From the NCBI GenBank assembly GCA_022606425.2, contig JAHDVF020000186.1:248001-312000 (forward strand): a DNA stretch of 64,000 bases, read 5' to 3'. The stretch is from Lepidostoma basale (lineage: Eukaryota; Arthropoda; Insecta; Trichoptera; Lepidostomatidae). The position numbers and the translations under genes were made by a program. Each line of letters begins with the position of its first letter. Within the stretch, counting starts at the first letter, position 1. This document shows, one piece after another, positions 22,590-31,869 of this stretch. The notes beneath the pieces were generated by a model. That model made no database searches and was not told where the DNA came from. It saw nothing but the letters and a program-made list of their open reading frames with translations.

Positions 22590-23690
22590 TCAAGCCAGGC
22601 GACTAGATCTGTTATTTATTAATCTTGTAAAGGGGAACAGTTCAGTGTCTATATGTGATGCACTCGTCCTGCTTTCTCTAATCGTTTGATCCATTAATAA
22701 ATACACTGATGCATTGATTCTAAGAAGTTGTGAACCTCTCGTACCAAGAGATTTATTATTAACATCAAAATCATATGCTTCGATATAACTATTTGTGAAA
22801 TCAGCAATTAATATATTTGAAGCATTACGAGATGTGTAAGTGATAAAACATGACATTACCTTAAAGACAAAATCATTAAATAATTGTGTTGGGTGGTTAA
22901 TTTTATGTATTGACTTTGAGTATGAATAACGTTCCGACCAAACATACGATTGAACTACGAACAAAAACTTCTTATTTATTAGTATAGTTTGATCAGATAA
23001 ATAATTTTATTTAAGTCTTGTATATATTTCTACTCATTTGAGTCGTCACTCATAAGATTACATTCGTTACTAGATTTAAGTTTCCAGTTCAAAACTAAAT
23101 GATAATTTAATTTGTAAGGTTCGTAGTGCTCCAATATTGAAATGACACATTATCAACTCTTATTGTATTATGTAAAGTGCTGAAAACAGTTTAATCTCTT
23201 TGAAATGATTTATTTGAATGCAGCAAAATTCACGTAAACCTTTTTTGTTTGTTCGTATAATGCAGCAAATTCTTGGATAAATTAATTAAGAATAGTTTCA
23301 CGATTGTGTGTTATTTTAATATTGAAGTTGTCTACTTATGATTTGAAATAAAAAAAATATAAAAACTGTGAAATAAATGATAATATGTAAGAATCTCTGG
23401 TGAAGTAAGGATAATTATGGTTAGCGTAGCGTAAGATCAACTATTCCAAGCACTCGAGTATTGTTTCACGTGTCACATGCTTATTCCGACTGTAATTTTT
23501 ATATTGTAAAAACAAATGTATCTATCAACATGAAGTATTTATGAAAATAAAAGATTCTATATGTAAGAAGGGTGCCTTTATTTTCAATTATGAATTCTTA
23601 CCAGACATTTTATACATTTATTAAGTACAATGGTTTTCATACTTCACATTCTAGAGAGGAATTTTTTAAGCCACTATATAAATATAAAAC
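22590..23690. other. Intergenic, no confident feature
   Basis: A 124-codon open frame on the minus strand (22964-22590) includes NNKSLGTRGSQLLRINASVY. Its codon use resembles background and no splice sites frame it, so it is not called a gene. The rest is AT-rich. Confidence 0.35.
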
Positions 23691-23699
23691 CATAACTTC

Positions 23700-23960
23700 T
23701 TCTATCTAGTCATCTCTCCACTGCTGGATGTAGGCCTCTTCAAATAGTCTCCATTTTTTCCTATCTTGCGTGACTTATCCATCTTCCCCCGACTATAATT
23801 ATGTCGTCAGCTCATCTTTTTTGGGGTCGACCGATACCTGTTTTTCTTTCCTGTGGTCTCCACATCAAGACTCTGGGTGCCCATCTATTCATTCTCTGTC
23901 TGGCGACATGTCCTGTTCATTTCCACTTTAGTAGACCGCGTTGCTAAACTAAAGTGGAAA
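23700..23960 (-). mobile_element. LINE family B, degraded C-terminal fragment
   Basis: Reversed, it carries family B strings such as the complement of CCACTGCTGGATGTAGGCCT and a WNGHVARQRMNRWAPRVL-like block with stops. It is heavily diverged. Confidence 0.6.
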
Positions 23961-24039
23961 ACCATAACAAACCAATATTACCTTTCATTTTTATATATTA
24001 ACATTCTGTGGAGCTTATTTTAGTTCACCTTCTTTTTCT

Positions 24040-24480
24040 TGTCCTGCCACACCCCCTGGTGCATAGGGTTTCTGGGAAAGCATTTTTTTAAACTGTTATC
24101 CGGAGGTGTTTTCAATCCAGGAGTGCTGAGAGAGCTAAATCTGTACGTTCCCCATAGTTATAGCAGAGCAAGGGGGCATATATTATTTTATGCCCCAAAT
24201 TGCCGCACAGAGGCCCTTCGAAGTTCTCCTGTATTGAAGGCGATTCGTCTCTTAAATGAGGTTGCAAAAGAGATAGACCTCTTTGGATGCAATTATGGCG
24301 AATTCGTAAATGCCCTTATGATAAAGGCAGCAAGCAGATAACTGGCTTTTCCTATTCATATGGTTCTATGTATATTTCCTTTGATATTCTTTTATTTCAC
24401 CCTTTACATCGATTTGGCTTGCGCTGTAATGATGTAAGGAGTTTTTTCAACAAAATAATAATAATAATAATAATAATAAT
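24040..24480 (+). mobile_element. LINE family A, 3' end copy with AAT tail
   Basis: It encodes the last part of the family A protein, with LNLYVPHSYSRARGHILFY against LFVPDRYLRQRQHRLFY of the 6386 copy, then a vowel of AIRLLNEVAKEIDLF. It ends in about ten AAT units (24450-24480). Divergence is higher than for the 3663 copy. Confidence 0.75.
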
Positions 24481-24786
24481 AGGGTCTCGAGAACCCTTCT
24501 CCACTAGACTATCGCATGTTTAATGCCTAACACCATTCCAATCGAGGCCTGCCCCTTAACCTCATCCTACAGACTTCTCATGCAGGTGGCTCTCTAGGTT
24601 TGCCTCTTCCCCATAGGGGACCAGTCTAGTGGGCCCTTAGCAATGCAGACTGGGTTTCGTTTTAGGTTGTGACCAATTCATAGTGTATTGTGTGAATCCA
24701 ATTATGTTTTTTGTCTTAACTTTGATATGTGACTAGGTTTGCTTCATTTCCACTTCAATGCAGCAGGGTGAGCTAAGCCGATTTGG

Positions 24787-24838
24787 AAATTATAAAGATA
24801 AATTATTTAAGTACTTAAATAATTTATCTTTATAATTT
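24787..24838. repeat. Perfect 52 bp palindrome
   Basis: AAATTATAAAGATAAATTAT plus TTAAG, a 2 bp centre, then its exact reverse complement. The arms are 25 bp with no mismatch, which suggests a recent origin or conversion between arms. Confidence 0.9.
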
Positions 24839-24849
24839 CTAGAGGGGTT

Positions 24850-25275
24850 AATAAACAAAGCTTCGGTGGTATCAGGTTGTCTCAAGGATATTATATGGAA
24901 AAACAAGTATTTGAGAACTGACAGTAAGGTCAGAATATACAAAACCTGCGTAAGGCCTATACTGACATATAGCATTGAGACCAGAGCGGATACCACAAGA
25001 AAAGAAGGCTAAAGTGCGTGTGGCAGAGATGCGGACGCTGAGGATGATAGCAGGAAAGATTCTTCAAGATAGGGTGAGGAACACGACTATCCGTGAAATC
25101 TGCAAGGTGGAAGATGTCGTGGGATGGGGCAGAAAAAGCAAAAGATACCGGAATGCGCACGTACAGAGGATGGATCTCACCAGAATCCCACACCAGCTAC
25201 CGCCCCCCCGGAAGACACCAAAGAGATGGATGGATAGCTGGGAGTCGACCTCCCAAGACAAGCCAGCCTGATTAC
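24850..25275 (+). mobile_element. LINE family D, reverse transcriptase C-terminal part
   Basis: It encodes SGCLKDIIWKNKYL, TDSKVRIYKTCVRPILTYSI, then in another frame AEMRTLRMIAGKILQDRVRN, a WGRKSKRYRNAHVQRM block and the terminal KRWMDSWESTSQDKPA. A frameshift lies near 25005. Family D copies also occur at 45055-45145 and 46140-46660 on the minus strand. Confidence 0.8.
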
Positions 25276-25674
25276 AGGAACAGACCAAAGGTCTAAAGGT
25301 AGAAAAAGAGGGGTAATAAAAATTAGCACATCAGTGAGAAGATGTTGCACGCCCTCATTATAATACAATATAAATTTATTTGAGGATATTTATTATAGGG
25401 ATTGAAGAGCGCTTGAAGTTGTATATTGGAGAATGCGGGTGATGGACCAGGAAGTGATACAAATTCTGGGAGAAGTCCATAGCTCATAGTGGTTGTACCG
25501 CCACCGATGATGATACATTTATTAGGTAGTAAAACATTTTAAATAATTAAAAAATATTTTTATTATAAAGAGGGTACATAAATTAATATTTACATAAAAA
25601 GAAAACAAGTAAAAGATAAAGTTAACGAAATATTTCTGAAGTCAGTTATTTAGATTTTAAACACGTTACCTTAA

Positions 25675-25912
25675 CCCTTCAAGGACGAGCGTGACCGTAT
25701 GGTAACACTACACGCATTTATCAAATGTCATCCCCACCCAAGCTATTTTTGCCGGATGTGGGCAGAGTGGGGGATAATTTGGTTCGTAATGCAGACGCAT
25801 TCATTACAAACCGAATTATCCCCCACTCTGCCCACATCCGGCAAAAATGGGGGGGATGACATTTGATAAATGCGTGTAGTGTTACCATACGGTCAAGCTC
25901 GTCCTTGAAGGG
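25675..25912. mobile_element. piggyBac-type MITE, TTAA-flanked hairpin
   Basis: TTAA at 25671-25674 and at 25913-25916 flank a 238 bp unit. It starts CCCTTCAAGGACGAGC and ends with the complement, GCTCGTCCTTGAAGGG. Nearly the whole length pairs, including CACTCTGCCCACATCCGGCA against TGCCGGATGTGGGCAGAGTG. The TTAA duplication and CCCTT-type end fit piggyBac-derived non-autonomous elements. It has no coding capacity. The arms are almost identical, so the copy looks young. Confidence 0.92.
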
Positions 25913-26034
25913 TTAATTTGTTTCACAAGGAATATCAATAAATATTTTTTAAACATTTTATGAATCACAAGTTTTCATTTATTAACCTAATAAAATGCTT
26001 TAAATAGTCAAAATTACCGAAAAAATTTATTTAT

Positions 26035-26275
26035 TGTTTCTTGAACAATGATGTTAACCTCCATATTAAATAATTAATATGAATGAAAACGTCTAGTTTA
26101 CGTTTCGAGAAGTTGTATTATAGTTTATGGGAGTGATATGTTTTGCCTTTCTAAGGCATTATCAAATGTCATTTAATAATGTCTTAAAAAGGCGAAACAT
26201 GACATTTACATATGCTATATAATAAATCTTCTAGAAAACAGACATTTTCATTCATATTAACTTTAGAGTTTAAAA
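26035..26275. repeat. Hairpin MITE (family M1)
   Basis: The left arm starts TTGTTTCTTGAACAATGATG and runs to GGCATTATCAAATG; the right arm starts at GTCATTTAATAATGTCTTA and ends TTTTCATTCATATTAAC. Arms match over most of their length with scattered differences. Confidence 0.8.
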
Positions 26276-26324
26276 AAAGTAAGGTTTAAAACTATCACAA
26301 ATATTTATTGTTTATAAATAGAAT

Positions 26325-26525
26325 AATTAATACTAATGAAAACATCTGTTTTCTAGAAGTTTTATTATAATTTTTGGGAATGACATGTTTCACCTGGCAT
26401 TATTAACGAAAAACAGTAATGTATTTGATTTTCGCTACTTTTGATAATGCTTTAGACAAGCAATGTAATTCACATAAATTATAATAAAACTTCTAGAAAA
26501 CAGATGTTTTCATTTGTATAAATTA
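26325..26525. repeat. Hairpin MITE (family M1), diverged core
   Basis: The outer arms (AAACATCTGTTTTCTAGAAG against CTTCTAGAAAACAGATGTTT) are perfect complements, whereas the centre of the hairpin has been replaced by unrelated sequence. It lies next to the copy at 26035, just downstream of the Dph5 stop. Confidence 0.75.
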
Positions 26526-26611
26526 GTATAAATATGTCAGAAAAAGATTTGTTGATGCATAATTTGTAATAAACAATATTTTTTATAATTATATTTATCT
26601 ATATATTATGT

Positions 26612-29087
26612 CTATTTAAACTGTGACAGGAAATCTTCTTCGAGCGGATGCAAGACTCTTGCTGGGATGATGAGGCTATGTAGAGGCTTACCGAGGTCTG
26701 TGGCACTCATCTCTCTCAAGGAACACGCTCGTATCTGCTGGTCAGGGGAGCCAACCCGTGCAACCCCAACTACTAACGTATCAGGAACTATATCTGAGCA
26801 CAAAACATACAAATTAAAGTTTCGAGATCAATTAGAAATTTGAATGGCCTTTATAGGAAATGGTTGCTACTGTTAATACTCTAGGATGGCTGGAGTCATT
26901 CTCTTCATTTATTGTTTCTTGAACAATCAATGAGTTTTAAAGGTCAGTTTACAGTCCAATGCTATTCCTAAGTAATTTGGAAAATAAGTGTCCAAGATTC
27001 ATTTAACAATGCCTTAACAAGGCAAAACATGTCATTCCCAAAAATTTTATTAAAACTTCTAGAAATCAGATGTTTTCATTCATATTAAATCTGTTTTCTT
27101 TCTTTACATACCTGAAGCTTCATTTATCAATCTATTTTCTATAATTTCCAAGAGCTGCGTTGACGCTTCCTTCACAGACATAAATCTGGGGTCCATGTAT
27201 TTTCTCACCTTCTTTGTCAAGCTCTCCTCGGTTGGTTCTTTCACTTTGATATCTGATATAGAAAATATCATTTTAAGTTAATTTTTTTACAGAAATGTGA
27301 GGTTTTAAATTATTTTCTTTATTTAAATCAGTGGTTTCTAACGGAGTCATTACCACAAACAATGGGACGGTATAAAAATGAAATATTTATAAACACGGTT
27401 TTTAAAATATTATATAAAATGGCATCTTGCATATTTACTAATTTATATAAAATATATTGCCATTATTTTTTGCATTAGTAATTGTTTACAAAGGATTTTT
27501 AAAAATTAAATAGTTAATATACATTTAGAAAAATATTAAATTAATAATGTTTTTTAATAACTACTTCCGCTTTTTTTTAATGTCTTTATTTTGACAGTGA
27601 GCGGTTTAGCTGGCATTGACAGAGAGATAATACCAGCTAGCCTGGCGAAACCAGTTGCTGTCGAAACAAAAACAAAAGTGGAAGTTTTAATAAAAAATTG
27701 TTTTAATTAAAATAAACTTTCATCAAGAGATTTCAGTAAAACCTTAATATTTTTATATGAAGTATTGTGGTGTGACATTTTTAGAAACAAACAAAAACAC
27801 TTATTTTGTTACTCAGTTGAATGTGTTTCCTTGAATAAGCACTGCTTAATGTTTAACCAATTAATAGTTATAAAAACCAAAAATAACAGTGGATAATGCC
27901 TTAGAAAGGTAAAACATGTCATTCACACAAAATTTAATAAAACTACTAGAAAACCGAAGTTTACATTTATATTAATTATTTAATAGAATATATGCATTTT
28001 CATTTACGGACATAATATAATCATTACCTTTTAGCAAGATATCACGGGCATGATCTTTAACAAGATCACCAAAACAATTAAAATTAAGTGAATTAAAAAA
28101 AAATACAAAGTTGTAAAGACTCACCTAATAAACATAAAGTGTGCAGTCCCCTAGAATAATTAGATAATATTTTTTCAAAAAAACTGTCGGGCCTCCATGA
28201 ATCTGTCCAGTACGGAATGGATATTGTCTCACCAAAACTATACAATTGTAATCCACAACAACCAATAGCATTGAGGATGGAAGCGTTGTGGACAACCTGG
28301 AAATATTAAAACAATTGGAAAATTACACATTCAGCTGAATGAAATGAAAATTATATTAATAACTGGTATATTATAAACATTGATTTACTCTTAACAATTA
28401 GATTTATTTTATAAAACCAAATCTTTCATTCATATCGATAAAACGAACCTGGAAAGGAATCCCCAAGTCTTTAGCTCTTATTAGCATGTCGGTGTGAGTT
28501 GTGGCTCCCAGAGGATCACCAACAACCAGAAGCGCCACATCTTTACTGTCAGCTCCTGACAATATGTCTGCCGTTCCGCTCTCACACATTTCTCTGTCGG
28601 CGAGGATCAATTTCCGCCCATAAAACTCTTCCTGTTAATCATACAATATACATCATAAACTTTAAACTGTGAACCACAAAATTTACAATAAAAAACACTC
28701 AGTTTCATAAATGTTATTGTATATTTGTTCGAGTAATGTTGGCAATAGTAAACATTTAAAAACATTTTAGTTGTTTCAGAGGAATGCAGATATTTTTTTT
28801 TGAATAAGATTATTTCCCGCCTTATTTTTGTAAAGCAAATTAAACTTCAAAATATATTTAATTTTAGGAAATGAGGTGATTAATATAATGCCCACGATAT
28901 TAAAATAATTTGTAAGAAGTTAAATGAGAAATATATTAAACAATTTACTCACTAATGCCTCTTTGCCTATTGTTAATATTGACGTATAAGCTTCCAAGTA
29001 AACACGTTCGCATTTTTTAATAATTTCAAGTCCTTTAACGGTCACATCTTTGGCATCTCCTAGACCTAATCCTATGAGGAAAAACAT
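26612..29087 (-). CDS. Dph5: Diphthine (methyl ester) synthase
   Basis: A complete gene in five exons on the minus strand: 29087-28953 (45 codons, phase 0), 28631-28449 (61 codons, phase 0), 28296-28125 (phase 1), 27252-27112 (phase 1) and 26793-26612, stop TAG. All junctions are GT-AG, with donors GTGAGT, GTTCGT, GTGAGT, GTATGT. The joined product is 270 residues, near the usual 285. It opens [20 protein letters not shown] and carries [60 protein letters not shown] and a C-terminal [16 protein letters not shown]. These are the SAM-binding and dimer blocks of the Dph5/CbiF-type methyltransferase fold. The enzyme methylates the modified histidine of elongation factor 2 during diphthamide synthesis in the cytosol. 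Introns 3 and 4 carry M1 MITE arms. Nothing in the reading frame looks damaged. Confidence 0.97.
26995..27090. repeat. MITE family M1, right-arm remnant
   Basis: AATGCCTTAACAAGGCAAAA, then CATGTCATTCCCA and CTTCTAGAAATCAGATGTTT. A left-end remnant (TTGTTTCTTGAACAATCAAT) lies at about 26910. It sits in the last intron of Dph5. Confidence 0.65.
27562..27700. repeat. Small hairpin MITE (family M3)
   Basis: CTTCCGCTTTTTTTTAATG at the left faces ACAAAAGTGGAAG at the right. Inside are GCGGTTTAGCTGGC and GCCTGGCGAAACCAG. It lies in Dph5 intron 3. Confidence 0.5.
27895..27990. repeat. MITE family M1, right-arm remnant
   Basis: AATGCCTTAGAAAGGTAAAA, then CATGTCATTCACACAAAATT and an outer arm ending in ATATTAATTATTTAATAG. 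It lies in Dph5 intron 3. Confidence 0.65.
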
Positions 29088-29089
29088 AC

Positions 29090-29930
29090 TATAAAAGCTA
29101 TATTAGAACCTTTGCAAAATCAATGCAAACTTGTAACAAGTAGATATAAAAAAAACAAGCTGTTGAGGTTATATATGTCAAAACGTGTGAGCTTGACAGC
29201 AGGCATTAGTTTCATTATTTTGTGATGTGTTGTGGCTACATTGAATTGGCCCTACCCACAAAAGAGGAAAGTGGAGCAAAAGGCTACACGAAGATCTAAC
29301 ATCTTAAAATATTATGTTAGAGATAAAAATAATTAGAATGAATTTGTTTTTTTTGGTGAAGTTTTTTTGTGTAAATTACCATTGATTCTACATATGAAGT
29401 AGGTATAATCTATTTGTAATGTATAAAAGGCATTATAATATTAATTATGATTTTTCAAATAATTGAAGTGTTACGTATTAAGATGTTTTGTGAATATTCC
29501 TGTAGAAAACTAATATAAATTTAAAATATATATATGTCACAGTTTGTTTGTTACAAATTATGAATATTGTACTAATGATAAACCATTGGCTCGCTTAGAA
29601 CGCTTGGCTCCTGATTCAAGGATTAGAGTTCGAGCCTGGACACGATTAGAAGCCTTCTTCATAATAATGAGCTATTTTTGTTAGAGATTGTATAATAAAT
29701 TCTAATACCATTGATTTAAATCGTTAGTATTATTGTTTTAAAGACCCTTGAATCGTTATTTAGATGTTTTCAAACCTTAATAGATGTGTGTGAAATATTT
29801 TTATTTTAAATGTGTTTTGTTTCTGATTATCTTCTTCTTTCCGAATTTTGTCTGATCCTCCAGACACTGAATATCAATAGGAAAAATAATATATCTTTAG
29901 TCGCGAAATAATTACTCCACAAATCTAAGG
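29090..29930. other. Region upstream of Dph5
   Basis: The Dph5 promoter should lie here just above 29090, reading leftwards. A slightly GC-richer patch occurs at about 29225-29300. Near 29580-29660 a tRNA-like string (AGAACGCTTGGCTCC, then AGAGTTCGAGCCTGG) hints at a degraded SINE head. No open frame is supported. Confidence 0.35.
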
Positions 29931-29936
29931 CCGTTC

Positions 29937-30050
29937 CATTTACGAATAAACTTCACGGTGCTCCTCAATAATACCCTTAGCTGTGTCATACAACATTTAC
30001 GAATAAACTTCACGGTGCTCCTCAATAATACCCTTAGCTGTGTCATACAA
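29937..30050. repeat. Tandem duplication, 2 x 57 bp
   Basis: The unit starting CATTTACGAATAAACTTCAC is repeated exactly, first copy 29937-29993, second 29994-30050. No mismatch was found by eye, so it is recent. Confidence 0.92.
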
Positions 30051-30054
30051 CATA

Positions 30055-30420
30055 AGTATTTCGACCTTTTATAATTTTTTTTATGTATACAACAGGTCGT
30101 TTGAACCCTATTACTGTACCCATTTTTTTAGCTATTATATGTATTCCTTGAACATTTTGTGTTTTTTCTTCTGTATTTTAGTGTGTGTTTTTATTTTTAT
30201 TTTATTTTTTATTACATGGTTTGTATTTCTGTATATTTTGTATTTTTGCACTTTATATTTGTACTTTTTGTAATTTAGTATGCCATTCTCCATTTTGTAT
30301 GTTGTCATCTTATGTGTATTCACGGTTTATATATGTATTTACTCACTGTATCCATCATTACTCTACTTGTATTTTTTTTTGTAAAAGCCTTTGGGGCGTT
30401 TATGTCAAATAAATAAATAA
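30055..30420. mobile_element. Probable LINE 3' end with AAATA tail
   Basis: A T/A-biased stretch ends in GCCTTTGGGGCGTTTATGTC followed by tandem AAATAAATAAATAA. This looks like the 3' UTR and tail of a LINE on the plus strand. The hydrophobic open frames here only reflect runs of T. Confidence 0.45.
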
Positions 30421-30426
30421 ATGAAT

Positions 30427-30597
30427 ATTGATTCACGTGACATGTGATAGGTAGCCAATCTATCGCCATTTTATTGTCACGTGAATTCTACACCAGACCG
30501 AAGACAGTGTGACAATCACACTGCCATCGCCGGGAATCGAACCTGGGACCTTCGGTATGGAAGTCAGAGCTTTTACCACTCTGCCACGAAGGTCGTC
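30427..30597 (-). mobile_element. tRNA-derived SINE
   Basis: Read on the minus strand: GACCTTCGTGGCAGAGTGGT (A-box-like), then CAGGTTCGATTCCCGGCGAT (B box), the stem GCAGTGTGATTGTCACACTG, and a body with TAGAATTCACGTGACAATAA and TACCTATCACATGTCACGTG. The same order occurs in five other copies in the window. The tRNA head cannot act as a tRNA gene: it continues without an acceptor end into the SINE body. Confidence 0.88.
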
Positions 30598-30639
30598 TCT
30601 TGTGATGTAGTAGCGCTTTTTAAATTATGAAATAATATG

Positions 30640-30795
30640 CTTAATCAGATCTTCTGCGCGATTGTGTGACCAGATTAAGGAGACGACTGGGGAGACCTTT
30701 ACTCGGCTACATATAGAAATGGAGGCGTTTTGTCTTAGCCACGAGCAGCTCCATGGATCACGACTCTTAGCAGTGAGGAAACGAAGGAAGAAGAA
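30640..30795 (+). mobile_element. Possible LINE 3' fragment
   Basis: GACCAGATTAAGGAGACGAC, then a stretch that could encode the last residues of an RTE-like protein, ending in GAAGAAGAAGAA. Weak and short. Confidence 0.35.
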
Positions 30796-30799
30796 GAAT

Positions 30800-31860
30800 G
30801 CTTAAATTGGTGTTAGAAAATAAATTCGTCTCTATACATATATAAGTATGATATTATGTTAATACAATGTGCTTAAAAAACTTATTAATTCATGTAACAA
30901 AGAATTTTCATTCGTCATTATTATATCTGAATATATTAATACTTACTTTCTATTACGACTGAACATTTAGTTCTAGACGTTGGAATAATGAAAATGTCGT
31001 GATATCCAACATAACACTATCTCCAATTTAATCTACGGGTAATAAATGTTTTACGTATTGATAATAACAAAGTTTTAGCAACACGTATGTACGTATATTC
31101 GTGAGATCGACCTACGCAGTTGTTGCTAGGGTAACAGGAACCAAAACATACAATGAACTTTGGAAAAATCTCTCTTTGATTAGAAACTAATCCGTGGATT
31201 CTCATCAGTTCGAGTCTTGCTGCGGTGCTAACATTTTGGAGATAGACTTACAGCGTTTATAGAAAAGAAAAGTATTCAAATTTAGTAACAAAAACCGTAA
31301 GTTAATCAATACGACAATTCAGAAGTGCTTCTAGGACATGCTTTTTAAGAATCTGTTTTTATGAAAGTCTTGAAGAATTTCTGTGTTGAATATTATATTT
31401 TATTTAGCTTATTTAGACAACTAAACATCCATACTAAAATAATACATGTAGTTTGCTGGATAAGGCACTTATAAAACTTATCACTTTGATGAAAAAACAA
31501 CCCCAAAACTACAGATTAAAAAAATAAGTTTTATTAATCATTTTATTGTTTCTTCAATCAAGAAATTGAAATTAATTAGTTTATAGTAAAATAAATTGAG
31601 TTTATATTATATAAATAAATTGAGTTTTATATAATTCCACAACGTAAATGCATTAAGTTTAAGAATAAAATAAGGTAAATATTATTCCATTACTACTCTT
31701 TCTGTGTTAAAACTATTTTTGTATTACATTTGTGAAGAGGAGATGATGAAGTTCCGAGGATCTTGATAACTTAACACTTTAATAATATACATAAATAATC
31801 ATGCAGACGTTTATACATTTAAGATTTTATTTGTGGTCGATTTCTGATAAACTAATCACC
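30800..31860. other. Upstream region of the RIIa-IQ gene
   Basis: AT-rich DNA between the repeats and the first coding exon. A moderately GC-richer patch at 31190-31250 could mark the transcription start of the RIIa-IQ gene, with a 5' UTR intron ending at the acceptor CCCCTAG (31865). This is inference; no promoter motif is decisive. Confidence 0.3.
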
Positions 31861-31869
31861 CCTAGGAGC

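Noticed and set aside
22590..22964. A 124-codon minus-strand gene
   Set aside because: No splice context, composition as background, and one end runs into LINE family C sequence.
26612..26812. The 66-codon frame at the Dph5 end as a separate small gene
   Set aside because: Its conserved part is the last Dph5 exon (26793-26612); the few codons before it are intron.
29580..29660. A tRNA-like string near GAGTTCGAGCCTGG
   Set aside because: No cloverleaf could be drawn by eye; at most a degraded SINE head.
30040..30412. Overlapping hydrophobic frames resembling small membrane proteins
   Set aside because: They come from T-rich runs in a LINE-like 3' UTR that ends in AAATAAATAAAT; no start context, splice site or similarity.
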